DNA from: Chloroflexota bacterium
GTDB lineage: Bacteria; Chloroflexota; Anaerolineae; Anaerolineales; Anaerolineaceae
DNA: 44,199 bases
Direction: 5' to 3'
Assembly (NCBI GenBank): GCA_009773005.1
Contig: WOUT01000019.1
Span: 1 to 44,199, forward strand
A program made the position numbers and the translations under genes. Numbering within the stretch: position 1 is the first letter of the stretch; every line of letters begins with the position of its first letter. The notes under the pieces are model-generated. The model had not been told where the DNA came from. It worked only from the letters and a program-made list of their open reading frames with translations, and did no database searches. Of the stretch, positions 1 through 7,991 are shown one piece after another.

Positions 1-102
1 ATATTCGATAAATTTACGGTAAGGAGGCGCAGAAAATGCTATACTAAATAAAGATTTCCAGAATTTTTTCGCAAGTTGGATATAAATGAAGGTGATTTTA
101 TT

Positions 103-131
103 TTGACGTGGAATTCAGGTCATAGTATATT
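103..131 (+). promoter_or_regulatory. sigma-70-like promoter of the branched-chain aminotransferase
   Basis: TTGACG (103-108) and TATATT (126-131) are separated by exactly 17 bases. Transcription would start near 138, leaving a leader of about 26 bases that carries the AGAGG ribosome site before the TTG start at 164. Confidence 0.65.
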
Positions 132-163
132 GGATTTTTTCGAAAGCAGAAAAGAGGTGACTT

Positions 164-1093
164 TTGTACACGGAACCTAAATTTATATGGATGGATGGCG
201 AAATAGTGGAGTACGAGAAAGCAACTGTTCATTTTTTAACTAGCGCACTGCATTTTGGGACAGCAGTTCTTGAGGGCATTCGCTGCTATGATACACCCGA
301 AGGACCAGCAATATTTCGCCTTGCCGAGCACATGGAGCGGTTGATTAATTCAGTAAAAATCCTAGGTCTTCATGAACTACCCTATTCAAGAGAAGAGTTA
401 TGTGAAGCTACCAAACAGGTTATTTCAGCGAACGGTTTTCATGAATGTTATATACGTCCACTCGCCTATCATGCCTGTGCCTTTCCGACCTTGGTTTTAA
501 CAAATGGCAAAACTCGGATTGGGATTGCAGCCTGGGAATTTGGGTCTTACCTGGGGGATGATGCCAGGGAGCTGGGAGTTTGTGCGAATGTGTCTTCTTT
601 CACTCGCCATCATCCGAACGTGATGATGACTAAGGGGAAAATAACGGGGAATTACAGTAACAGTGCGCTAGCAAAAACCGATTCTCTGCAATTGGGTTTT
701 GATGAGGCAATTATGTTGGATCCTCAAGGATTTGTCGCTGAGTGCACAGGAGAAAACCTATTCTTGGTCCGCAAAGGAAAGATTATCACCCCTCCAACTG
801 CCACAGTCCTGGAAGGGATCACTCGCGATTCACTCATGGAGGTGGCAGTCGATCTCGGTTTCCAAGTGATCGAGCAGCCCATTTCTCGTGACCAGCTCTA
901 TATTTCGGACGAAATTTTCGTCTGTGGTACTGCAGCGGAATGTATCGCTATTCGAGTGATCGACCACCGTCAGATAGGTTCGGGTAAGATGGGACCGGTT
1001 ACTCAAGCAATCCAAGGCGCTTATTGGGCAGCAACCCATGGCCAAAATCCACGCTACGCAAAATGGCTGGATTACCTGAACCTTCGTCGGTGA
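164..1093 (+). CDS. ilvE: branched-chain amino acid aminotransferase
   Basis: A 309-residue class IV (fold-type IV) PLP aminotransferase, the usual length for IlvE. It reversibly transfers the amino group between glutamate and the keto acids of leucine, isoleucine and valine in the cytoplasm. Visible family motifs are EGIR near residue 37, the stretch around Lys159 (GKITGNY), which matches the PLP-binding lysine region of IlvE, and ECTGENLF near 193. The start is a TTG with AGAGG six bases upstream and a 17-bp-spaced promoter before that; no ATG fits better. It stands alone, with no other ilv or leu gene beside it. The substrate class could also be D-amino acid or aminodeoxychorismate lyase type, but the EGIR and GENLF context favours branched-chain. 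Confidence 0.9.
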   Translation: MYTEPKFIWMDGEIVEYEKATVHFLTSALHFGTAVLEGIRCYDTPEGPAIFRLAEHMERLINSVKILGLHELPYSREELCEATKQVISANGFHECYIRPLAYHACAFPTLVLTNGKTRIGIAAWEFGSYLGDDARELGVCANVSSFTRHHPNVMMTKGKITGNYSNSALAKTDSLQLGFDEAIMLDPQGFVAECTGENLFLVRKGKIITPPTATVLEGITRDSLMEVAVDLGFQVIEQPISRDQLYISDEIFVCGTAAECIAIRVIDHRQIGSGKMGPVTQAIQGAYWAATHGQNPRYAKWLDYLNLRR

Positions 1094-1191
1094 AGATTTC
1101 GTTAGGATTCACTAACCGATAAGGTTGATCGACCAATTGGTATTATCTATACCGGTTTTGAAAAAATAATCTAACGGAGCAGAAAACATCT

Positions 1192-1314
1192 ATGAACCTA
1201 TCCTTTCGGAGCCGTCTGCATAACAGTGAACCCTTGCTGGGCACAATCATCAGTATTCCATCACCCGAAATCGCTGAGATATTCGCTGAAGTTGGGTATT
1301 ATTATTCCGCATAA
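1192..1314 (+). pseudogene. 5' remnant of an HpcH/HpaI-family aldolase gene
   Basis: A 40-codon reading frame begins MNLSFRSRLHNSEPLLGTII and continues with SIPSPEIAEIFAEVGY before running into a stop. This matches the conserved N-terminus of HpcH/HpaI aldolases (2-keto-3-deoxy acid aldolases; typically about 250 residues), where the next residues should be a D-W-x-x-x-D stretch. Homology breaks at about base 1297 and nothing resembling the rest of the enzyme follows. A GGAG ribosome site is still present 10 to 15 bases upstream of the ATG. It is a truncated gene, most likely left by a deletion. Confidence 0.7.
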
Positions 1315-1700
1315 TATTTTTCCATCAATTTCTCAAAACCGAATGTTCTAAAACCTTTTCACCTTCCTGATTAAATACAAAAACAGACCAGTATATTTAA
1401 GAAGAAAAGTCATGCTAGACATTTATTAAACACCTTTTGACTTGGATATTTTTACGAGAGCTTCATCACCATGACTCTTGTTGTTCTGATGTTCTTCTCA
1501 TACAGAAAAAAAATACTTCAAGTGCAATGTCTTGATATGTGCCTGTATTCTGAAATGCATAGAGAATCAAAATTGAACATCAAAAACAGATAAAAGCCAG
1601 CATCCAAACTAAAAAGCTGAAATATCTGAACCAAGCCATCCAAATGTGCCTACAATCCTCCTTCATCACGCCTAACGCGGTTGGTATTGGATTTTCGGTA
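1315..1700. other. gene-free AT-rich stretch
   Basis: No reading frame with recognisable protein similarity, no clear terminator hairpin and no RNA gene was seen. It lies between the aldolase remnant and the 3' end of holB, and is probably decayed sequence. Confidence 0.5.
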
Positions 1701-2690
1701 TTATTCAATTCGGGGGATTTCTAAAAGCAGATTATCAACCAGTAATCTGAGATTGGCATTTACTTCCAACAACTCTAGAGAATGATCAATGGAATTATGC
1801 ATACCCATGATCTGCTCTTTTCCAAGTCTGGCGGCAAGCGCGCTGATCTCATCCTCGTGATCAACATTGGTGAGATGGTCTTCTCTTTCATTGGTAATCA
1901 GGAGTAGATCACGGCAGAATGAAAGCCACACCTGCAAAGTTGACCGCAATTGGTCTCGGTTTCGGGTGAGATTTTCAACACTTGAAAAACGATCTCTGAT
2001 ATTCAAAGAGAATAAGTGGATCAATTCATCAAGCCAGGCGCCGCGCTTTTCTGTCAGCGTGGGGTCCTTGATCATCTGAAGCGCCAGACCCGGGCGCCCG
2101 TTGGAAAGATGCGAAATCAGTCTCGCATGGGCTTGCGGGATGTTCCAGCCGGAGATCAGCGCTTTTTCCAATACATCCATTGATACCGGGCGCAGGCGCA
2201 GGATCTCGCAGCGAGAAGAGATAGTCGGCAGCAAATTGTCGGGTGAATCGGCAGTAAGCAGTAAGATCACCTGTTTTGGGGCTTCTTCCAGTGTTTTTAA
2301 AAGCGCGTTTTGCGCGTTCTGGTTGGCGCGTTGAAAATTCAACAGGAGGGCGATACGGAAACGCGCTTCATAAGGGGAGAGTGAGAGGCTGCGTTGCAGA
2401 TTTCTCACCTGGTCCACTTTTATTAGCCCGCCCTCAAGTTCTGGTTCAACAATACTCAGGTCGGGCTGCTGTAACTTTACGATTTGAAGGCAAACGCGGC
2501 AATTTCCGCATGCCTCCCCGATTGTTGGAGATTGCAGGCAGTTGATGGCCTGGGCAAATTCAAGCGCCAGGCTGCGCCGGCCGATACCAGGCGGACCGGT
2601 GAATAGATAAGCATGCCTCACATCCCCGTGGACGATATGTTGTTTCAACAAATTGGCTGCCCATTCGTGTCCTAACAAATCCCAACTCAT
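1701..2690 (-). CDS. holB: DNA polymerase III subunit delta prime
   Basis: A 329-residue clamp-loader subunit that works with delta and tau/gamma to load the sliding clamp during replication. The AAA+ N-domain is recognisable. The P-loop position reads GPPGIGRR, with arginine where ATP-hydrolysing clamp-loader subunits have lysine, fitting the known non-catalytic role of delta prime. Four cysteines (C-x8-C-x2-C-x2-C, around residues 50-68) form the clamp-loader zinc site, and the SRC arginine-finger motif is present (ISSRCE). No ribosome site precedes the ATG, which instead sits 7 bases from a -10 box, so the mRNA is probably leaderless. Confidence 0.9.
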   Translation of the reverse strand: MSWDLLGHEWAANLLKQHIVHGDVRHAYLFTGPPGIGRRSLALEFAQAINCLQSPTIGEACGNCRVCLQIVKLQQPDLSIVEPELEGGLIKVDQVRNLQRSLSLSPYEARFRIALLLNFQRANQNAQNALLKTLEEAPKQVILLLTADSPDNLLPTISSRCEILRLRPVSMDVLEKALISGWNIPQAHARLISHLSNGRPGLALQMIKDPTLTEKRGAWLDELIHLFSLNIRDRFSSVENLTRNRDQLRSTLQVWLSFCRDLLLITNEREDHLTNVDHEDEISALAARLGKEQIMGMHNSIDHSLELLEVNANLRLLVDNLLLEIPRIE

Positions 2691-2696
2691 GTGGCG

Positions 2697-2725
2697 ATTG
2701 TAGCCTAAAGCAGAATGAATGGCAA
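2697..2725 (-). promoter_or_regulatory. promoter of holB giving a leaderless mRNA
   Basis: On the minus strand TTGCCA (2725-2720) and TACAAT (2702-2697) are 17 bases apart. Seven bases beyond the -10 box lies 2690, the A of the holB ATG, so transcription and translation would start at about the same base. Confidence 0.65.
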
Positions 2726-2784
2726 CCGGGATCGAAATATATTAAGATTTATTGCGATTTTGGGATCAGAAAGAATAAATATTA

Positions 2785-4485
2785 TCACTCAATGAATAAC
2801 GGTTCAATTTCTGGCAGCGGAACCCACGCCAGCACGCTCGTCCCGTTACCAAGTTCCGCTGTAATATCTACATCACCGCCGGCATTGGCGGCACGTGTTT
2901 CCATATTTGAAAGCCCGTGTCCGATGGTTAACTTTACTTTGTCGAGATCAAAACCGCGCCCGTCATCCCTTACTTCCAACAAAGCTCTGTCAATCGTCGT
3001 CCAAACTACAATTTCAACCCGGCGCGCTTTAGCGTGCTTGGCAATATTTGCCAATGCTTCCTGACAGATGTGAAAAAGCGCCACAGCTTGCGCTTCAGGC
3101 AGCGAAACAAGTTCATCATCCGGCCCTTGCACGTTCACATCAATCAGTGTATTGGCGCGAAACTCCAGCACCAGCCGTTGGATACCTTGCATCAGGTTTT
3201 CATTATTCAACTGGCGTGGACGCAAATCGAGAATATAGGCACGGATATCACGGATGGTATGGTTGAGGTCTTTTATGGCTTGTTCAATCCGGCTTGTGGA
3301 TTGCGCAGGGTCCTCTTTCATCAGCAGACGCGCGTGTTCGAGGGTTAACCCCACTGCGTAGATAGATTGGATGATACCGTCATGAAGATCCATACCAAAG
3401 CGGTCGCGTTCTTCGAGCACTGCCAGGCGTTTGCCTGACTCATTCAAGCGCACATTTTCAATGGCTGTTGCCATCCACGAGCTGATGGCCTGAACGAATT
3501 GCACCTCAAGATCGTCCAATGGCTGCGGATGACAAGTGGCAACGCACAAGACCCCCACTACTCCGCGCCGGCCGTTCATTGGCAGCACTGCTAACTGGTG
3601 AATGCCCTGCGTTTTGGTGGCCGGGTTGAGGTCAGCGTACTCGTATTCGGATAGATTAAGCACAACCGGGTTGCCGCTTGAAGCTGTGCGTCCAACGGTG
3701 CTCTCACCGATGGTAAAGAGGGTTCGTTTCCACAGGTTATCCATCCCTTCCCCTCGATGGATCAATAACTGCAGGGTCTTGCTGTCTTCCAACCTCAGAA
3801 AGATTTCGCCAACCTCAAGACGCAAATAGTCCATCAACTGCGTTAAACCTTTATCGAGGATCTGGCCAATGTCTGTGCTGGTGGCGAGGGTGGAAGCCAA
3901 CTGGTCAAGTAAAGCCAGATTTTCGTTGCGCCGGGTTAGCGCCCGGTCGCGGATAATCAAGTCTTTATATAGCTGCGCATTTGCAATGGCGACAGCCGCA
4001 TAAGCTGCAAGCATCTCGATGATCTTTTGATCATCAACCGTGAATTCCAAATTGTTGTCTTTGTTGGTGAGGTAGATCTGGCCAAGTTGGCGCTGCCCTT
4101 GGCGGATAGGAACCCCCAGGAAAGAGGTCATGGCCGGATGGAAAGGGGGGAAACCGCTGCGGCGCGGGTCGTTGTTGATGTTGCTAATGCGAATCGATTC
4201 TTTTGATTGCATTAATTCACCAATCAGTCCTTTGCCGAACGGCGGGTGAGCGATCTGGTCAATCTCGTTTCGGCTCATCCCGATCGGGATGAACTTTTCC
4301 AGTTTTCCTTCATCATCGAGAATTCCGACGGCTGCATAGCTGGCGCCTGCCTGTTCCATGGCGATACTGGCAATTTTTTCGAGTAATGTATCAATCGAAA
4401 TTTCCCGCACCAATTCAACACTTGCCTCGTGCAGTGCGAGCAGTCGATTTTCCAGTTGTTCAATAGTCAATGGATGCGTTAGCAT
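2785..4485 (-). CDS. GAF-domain sensor histidine kinase (NarL/LiaS type)
   Basis: A 566-residue cytoplasmic kinase with no transmembrane segment. Two GAF domains occupy about residues 20-175 and 200-345. A HisKA_3 dimerisation domain carries the phospho-acceptor His368 in DLHDGIIQSIYAVG. A HATPase_c domain has the N-box (CQEALANIAKHAKA), the G1 box (DDGRGFD) and GHGLSNM. This layout usually feeds a LuxR/NarL response regulator, but none is adjacent, so it is an orphan in this window. GAF domains suggest sensing of a small ligand, redox state or gas; the sequence does not say which. A promoter with an inverted repeat between its -35 and -10 boxes lies just upstream. Confidence 0.88.
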   Translation of the reverse strand: MLTHPLTIEQLENRLLALHEASVELVREISIDTLLEKIASIAMEQAGASYAAVGILDDEGKLEKFIPIGMSRNEIDQIAHPPFGKGLIGELMQSKESIRISNINNDPRRSGFPPFHPAMTSFLGVPIRQGQRQLGQIYLTNKDNNLEFTVDDQKIIEMLAAYAAVAIANAQLYKDLIIRDRALTRRNENLALLDQLASTLATSTDIGQILDKGLTQLMDYLRLEVGEIFLRLEDSKTLQLLIHRGEGMDNLWKRTLFTIGESTVGRTASSGNPVVLNLSEYEYADLNPATKTQGIHQLAVLPMNGRRGVVGVLCVATCHPQPLDDLEVQFVQAISSWMATAIENVRLNESGKRLAVLEERDRFGMDLHDGIIQSIYAVGLTLEHARLLMKEDPAQSTSRIEQAIKDLNHTIRDIRAYILDLRPRQLNNENLMQGIQRLVLEFRANTLIDVNVQGPDDELVSLPEAQAVALFHICQEALANIAKHAKARRVEIVVWTTIDRALLEVRDDGRGFDLDKVKLTIGHGLSNMETRAANAGGDVDITAELGNGTSVLAWVPLPEIEPLFIE

Positions 4486-4506
4486 CTTAATAATCTCACG
4501 AATTCA

Positions 4507-4536
4507 ATTCTAACCGAGAGGCTCGGCATTCGTCAA
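4507..4536 (-). promoter_or_regulatory. promoter of the histidine kinase, with internal inverted repeat
   Basis: TTGACG (4536-4531) and TAGAAT (4512-4507) are 18 bases apart on the minus strand. The spacer contains CCGAG-agg-CTCGG (4514-4526), a perfect 5-bp inverted repeat placed where a repressor could block polymerase. Confidence 0.55.
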
Positions 4537-4623
4537 TCTCGCAAATCGGATAATAAACCTCTTTTTATATTTCAATTCTTGTACAAAACAGCGTCCCATG
4601 CTGGCTTCTGCGCCCAAACCTTG

Positions 4624-4629
4624 TATAAT
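4624..4629 (+). promoter_or_regulatory. -10 box upstream of the molybdopterin oxidoreductase
   Basis: A perfect TATAAT 20 bases before the ATG. No good -35 box is visible at 16-18 bases spacing, so the promoter is only partly supported. Confidence 0.45.
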
Positions 4630-4648
4630 TTGAGGCGAGGTGAGCAAT

Positions 4649-5284
4649 ATGGACAGTTTCGCTTATCGAAAATCTGAGGAAGACCGCGTCAAGAAAGAAG
4701 GGCGTTTGCCACCAGGACAATCCCTAACCCAGAAGTTTCCAGTGCTGCACTACGGGTCTGTGCCGTCCTTTGACCCGGAAAACTGGGATTTCAGAGTTTG
4801 GGGAGAAGTGGAAAAGCCGCTGCGGCTGACCTGGAAAGAATTCAACGAGCTACCAAAAACTACTTTGACAATGGACATTCATTGCGTGACGCGCTGGAGC
4901 AAGTTTGACACAGAATGGCAGGGCGTGGCGGTCAAGACATTGATCGACAAAGGCCTGGTGAAGGTTAATGCGGACGCCAAATTTGTGCTTCAGCATGCGG
5001 AGCATGGATTCACAACTAACCTGCCTATTGACATCACGCTGGCGGAGAACTTTTTGATGGCCACCCATTATCAGGGCGAACCGATCACTCCTGACCACGG
5101 TTATCCGCTACGGGGTGTGGTTGGGGCGATCCTGGGGAAAGATGCGCTGGCAGTTCCGTATTTCTGGAAGGGCGCCAAGTGGCTGCGCGGGCTTGAATTC
5201 ATGAAAACTGACCGTCCAGGATTCTGGGAGCAGGCAGGTTATAATAATAACGCAGGCGTTTGGTTGGAAGAACGTTTTGGATAA
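4649..5284 (+). CDS. molybdopterin-dependent oxidoreductase of the sulfite oxidase / MsrP fold
   Basis: A 211-residue protein covering the Oxidored_molyb domain. Cys79 in DIHCVTRWS matches the cysteine that ligates molybdenum in this superfamily, and WxGVxxKxLIDK follows as expected. It has no signal peptide, no twin-arginine motif and no dimerisation domain, so it is a short cytoplasmic version. The electron acceptor and substrate cannot be told from sequence. The ATG at 4649 has GAGGTGA five bases upstream and is preferred over an in-frame GTG at 4640. A TATAAT box lies at 4624-4629, and the gene ends at a strong terminator. Confidence 0.82.
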   Translation: MDSFAYRKSEEDRVKKEGRLPPGQSLTQKFPVLHYGSVPSFDPENWDFRVWGEVEKPLRLTWKEFNELPKTTLTMDIHCVTRWSKFDTEWQGVAVKTLIDKGLVKVNADAKFVLQHAEHGFTTNLPIDITLAENFLMATHYQGEPITPDHGYPLRGVVGAILGKDALAVPYFWKGAKWLRGLEFMKTDRPGFWEQAGYNNNAGVWLEERFG

Positions 5285-5289
5285 AAAAA

Positions 5290-5312
5290 CCAGCCTCTCG
5301 GCTGGATTTTTA
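5290..5312. terminator. bidirectional rho-independent terminator
   Basis: A perfect 6-bp stem, CCAGCC (5290-5295) and GGCTGG (5300-5305), with a TCTC loop. It has A-rich sequence before it and ATTTTTATT after it, so it can serve both the molybdopterin oxidoreductase and the convergent LysM gene. Confidence 0.85.
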
Positions 5313-5319
5313 TTAATGT

Positions 5320-6111
5320 TTACCTTCTCAGAATGAACTTAACGTATAATCCCAAACCGATGCCTGCCGTCAGTATCAATCCACCAACCACCGCCAGAAA
5401 CACCGAAGAGCCGCCTTCATTGTTCACGATATTGAGCGCCGAACTGGCCTGCGCGCTGAAATCGATAGTTGAGGTATCGCCAGCCTTGAGGCTGACCGAG
5501 TAATTCTGGTTCGAAGTAGGATTGTATCCATCGGGAATGGCGATACTGACTGTGTAGTCACCTTCAGGGGCATCTTCAAAACAAACCGGTTCACCTGTGT
5601 TAAGGGTGGTGCCTGTCTTGATGAAATTGCCCTCTTTGCTGGTGACGTTGATTTCTCCCCCCGCCAGACCGGTGCCGGTAATTTCAGTTTCTTCTGCCAT
5701 GGCATTGCCGTTGATATCGTTATAGAGGTACACGCAGATCGACCCAAAGCCTTCGACCGGCTGCGGTGTGGGCAGGTTGGGTGTTGGTGTAGGAGAGGGG
5801 CCGGCTGTAATTACCGCTGTGGGCACCGTGCCTAGCAACAGCTTATGGCCCACTTGCAAGAAACGGCACTTGTCCAAGTCAAGCTGGTTCAGACTGCGCA
5901 GCTTTTCGACCGGCATATTGATCAACAGCGCGATGCTATCGCAAGTATCCCCTTCTTTGATCGTATAATAGATGTTGCCGTTGGCTTCTGCGGTGGGTGT
6001 GTAAAAGAATACCTGTGCGTTCGCCGGAGACGCTAGAAGTGGCGCAGTTACAAGCGCAAAAAAACCCATTAACAAAAAGATTGTTATGAAAATATCTCGT
6101 ATCTTATTCAT
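5320..6111 (-). CDS. secreted, membrane-anchored LysM-domain protein
   Basis: 263 residues. An N-terminal signal peptide (residues 1-32) ends near ASPANAQ. A LysM domain follows at about 48-95 (YTIKEGDTCDSIALLI...), expected to bind glycan such as peptidoglycan. A Thr/Pro linker (about 100-117) leads to an SdrD-B/carboxypeptidase-regulatory-like beta domain (YLYNDINGNAMAEETE onward, about 127-220). The C-terminus has one transmembrane helix and ends in RR, so the protein would sit on the outer face of the membrane. An AAGGTGA ribosome site precedes the ATG and a TATAAT box lies 19-24 bases upstream (6130-6135). The exact role is unknown; cell-surface scaffolding is an inference. Confidence 0.8.
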   Translation of the reverse strand: MNKIRDIFITIFLLMGFFALVTAPLLASPANAQVFFYTPTAEANGNIYYTIKEGDTCDSIALLINMPVEKLRSLNQLDLDKCRFLQVGHKLLLGTVPTAVITAGPSPTPTPNLPTPQPVEGFGSICVYLYNDINGNAMAEETEITGTGLAGGEINVTSKEGNFIKTGTTLNTGEPVCFEDAPEGDYTVSIAIPDGYNPTSNQNYSVSLKAGDTSTIDFSAQASSALNIVNNEGGSSVFLAVVGGLILTAGIGLGLYVKFILRR

Positions 6112-6129
6112 AATAAATCACCTTTTTCG

Positions 6130-6135
6130 ATTATA
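6130..6135 (-). promoter_or_regulatory. -10 box upstream of the LysM protein gene
   Basis: TATAAT on the minus strand, placing the transcript start close to 6123, ahead of the ribosome site. No convincing -35 box was found. Confidence 0.4.
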
Positions 6136-6208
6136 ACATCAACCAGTTAGCATTTTTTGCGACGAACCAGCTTTTACGTACTTGACTATTGCTTTTAACC
6201 AATTCGTG

Positions 6209-6214
6209 TACAAT
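6209..6214 (+). promoter_or_regulatory. -10 box upstream of ssb
   Basis: TACAAT about 48 bases before the ATG. TTGACT at 6182-6187 is 21 bases away, too far for a standard pair, so the -35 element is uncertain. Confidence 0.35.
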
Positions 6215-6261
6215 TAAAGAGTATTTGTGGATTCGTCGATCAGTTTCGTTAAGGAGGATGT

Positions 6262-6678
6262 ATGTACCAGAAACTTCTCATTATTGGACGACTTGGAAAA
6301 GACCCCGAAATGCGTTTTACCCCGACTGGTCAGGCTGTCACCAGTTTTTCGGTTGCCACTGACCGGCAATACAGCGACCAAGCCGGTCAACTCGTCAAAG
6401 AGACCGTTTGGTTTCGCGTATCCGCGTGGGGCAAGCTGGCTGAAACCTGCAATAATTTCTTACAAAAAGGCAAAATGGTTATGGTGGAAGGCCGTCTGAC
6501 CGTGGACTCCAAGACCGGAGGTCCACGCATTTGGACTGGACAGGACGGCACTCCGCGCGCGTCTCTTGAAATGGTTGCCAATACGGTAAAATTCCTCTCC
6601 GCCAAGACGGATGGAGCCGCACCAGGCGGCGTTGAAGATGACATGGAAAGCGCCCCCTCAGAAGATATCCCCTTCTAG
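6262..6678 (+). CDS. ssb: single-stranded DNA-binding protein
   Basis: A 138-residue SSB with the OB-fold over about residues 1-108 (GRLGKDPEMRFTPTGQAVTSF, WFRVSAWGKLAE) and a short acidic tail ending in EDIPF. That tail is the conserved tip that recruits replication and repair partners. The length is slightly below the usual 150-180 because the flexible linker is short. AAGGAGG (6251-6257) precedes the ATG by four bases. It is the first gene of a tight three-gene set with a DUF3467 protein and a translin-like protein. Confidence 0.95.
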   Translation: MYQKLLIIGRLGKDPEMRFTPTGQAVTSFSVATDRQYSDQAGQLVKETVWFRVSAWGKLAETCNNFLQKGKMVMVEGRLTVDSKTGGPRIWTGQDGTPRASLEMVANTVKFLSAKTDGAAPGGVEDDMESAPSEDIPF

Positions 6679-6690
6679 GGCAAAAACCCC

Positions 6691-7023
6691 ATGACTCAGA
6701 CACCTCAAAATCCGGCCAACATCCCTCCAATGGACATGCCGGAGGGTTTAGAGCCGGTATATAGCAACATCGCGCGCATCAGTCACACGCCCACCGAAAT
6801 CATTGTTGATTTCAGCCGCCTGCTGCCCGCAGAACTGCGCTTCAAAGTGCTCTCGCGCATCATCATGTCTCCGGTCGGCGCCAAACTTCTCTACCGCGCG
6901 CTTGGTGAAAACATATCCCGTTATGAATCTGCCTTCGGTGAGATCCACATCCCTGGCGATTCGCCGCTCGCCGATGATTTATTTCGGCAGGTTCATCCTC
7001 CCAAAAACCCGGAATCGGAATGA
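6691..7023 (+). CDS. DUF3467 family protein
   Basis: 110 residues. The core (YSNIARISHTPTEIIVDFSR then LLPAELRFKVLSRIIMSP... and a final GEIHIPGD) has the typical pattern of DUF3467, a small domain found in many bacteria and some archaea whose molecular function is not established. It starts 12 bases after ssb and ends 3 bases before the translin-like gene, so all three are almost certainly co-transcribed. It is predicted soluble and cytoplasmic. Confidence 0.75.
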   Translation: MTQTPQNPANIPPMDMPEGLEPVYSNIARISHTPTEIIVDFSRLLPAELRFKVLSRIIMSPVGAKLLYRALGENISRYESAFGEIHIPGDSPLADDLFRQVHPPKNPESE

Positions 7024-7026
7024 CCC

Positions 7027-7662
7027 ATGCATGAATTCAGTGATTTAATTGAAAAAGCCAAGACTGTTTTTGACCAGCGCACGGCCGCGCGCGACCAGGC
7101 GCTGGTGCAGGCAAGGCAGTTAACCCGCCTTTCAGCGCACACCATCCGCGCCATTCACCGCAACGAATCAGAAGCAGCGGAAGAGTTGCTAATGGAAGCC
7201 CGCGTCTTGACGCTCAATATCCAGCGCGATCTTGCTTCTTACCCCGATCTGTATTACGCCGGTTACACCCAGGACGCCATCAAGGAATTCGCTGAAGCCA
7301 GCCTGACCTGCGCGCTGATTGAGAACAAACCCCTGCCATCGCCTGAAGATCTCGGCATTGAATTTGCCACTTACCTGAACGGGCTGGCAGAGACCATCGG
7401 TGAACTGCGCCGCAAATGCCTGGATATTCTGCGGCAGGGGTATTCGGAAGACGCCGAGCGCTTGCTGACCACCATGGATGAGATCTATAACGTGCTGGTG
7501 ACCATGGATTACCCGGACGCCATCACCAACGGGCTGCGCCGCCAGACCGACCTGGTGCGCGGCATCATCGAGCGCACGCGCGCCGACCTGACTCTCAGTC
7601 TGCGTGAGCAGCACCTGCAGGAAGCGTTGCAGAAGTTATTGGAGAAGTTCCCGGGGGTGTAG
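7027..7662 (+). CDS. translin-family protein
   Basis: A 211-residue all-helical protein. The pattern of the last two thirds, including DLYYAGYTQDAIKEFAEA, then LNGLAETIGELRRKCLDIL and NGLRRQTDLVRGIIERTRAD, matches the translin/TRAX fold, especially the GELRR motif and the final LRR-x2-D-x4-I-E-x-T-R helix. Eukaryotic translin binds single-stranded RNA and DNA as an octamer; prokaryotic members are less studied. Its place behind ssb fits a single-stranded nucleic acid role, but that is inference. Such proteins are sometimes mislabelled as haloacid dehalogenases; no HAD motif is present. Confidence 0.78.
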   Translation: MHEFSDLIEKAKTVFDQRTAARDQALVQARQLTRLSAHTIRAIHRNESEAAEELLMEARVLTLNIQRDLASYPDLYYAGYTQDAIKEFAEASLTCALIENKPLPSPEDLGIEFATYLNGLAETIGELRRKCLDILRQGYSEDAERLLTTMDEIYNVLVTMDYPDAITNGLRRQTDLVRGIIERTRADLTLSLREQHLQEALQKLLEKFPGV

Positions 7663-7831
7663 GAGATTTTTGGAGTTAGATACTGTTAAAGATTAAAGTA
7701 AAAAAAGCGAATAATCGTATATTTGCAGACTCATAAAGATGATTATCGCCTGGAATAACGGCGATATTTGTGGATTTCTGTCACGGGTTATCCTATTGGA
7801 ACAAGAAAGACAAAACCAAACTCCCAAGCAA

Positions 7832-7877
7832 GGGAATCTGCAGCTGTGTGTCATGGGAATCTGCAGCTGTGTGTCAT
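7832..7877. repeat. perfect 23-bp tandem duplication
   Basis: Two identical copies (7832-7854 and 7855-7877) that begin GGGAATCTGCAGCTG. They lie directly against the -35 box at 7881. Each copy contains the palindrome CTGCAG. Confidence 0.9.
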
Positions 7878-7880
7878 TTG

Positions 7881-7909
7881 TTGAATTCTTGTTCGGCTTA
7901 TGCTACACT
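7881..7909 (+). promoter_or_regulatory. promoter of the secreted transglycosylase-like protein
   Basis: TTGAAT (7881-7886) and TACACT (7904-7909) with a 17-base spacer. The predicted transcript start is near 7916, about 75 bases ahead of the ATG. Confidence 0.5.
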
Positions 7910-7991
7910 CTTTTTTACAGGTATCCCCTGATACCGTTACATCGTTCCATAGGCGGGGCTTTAAGTTCTGGTATCGGACCATGTGATCTAT

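Larger units (their letters stand above)
7663..7982. other. intergenic region with tandem duplication and promoter
   Basis: No credible gene. It holds a perfect 23-bp tandem duplication (7832-7877) and a promoter (7881-7909) for the secreted protein downstream. No hairpin terminator was found after the translin-like gene. Confidence 0.6.
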
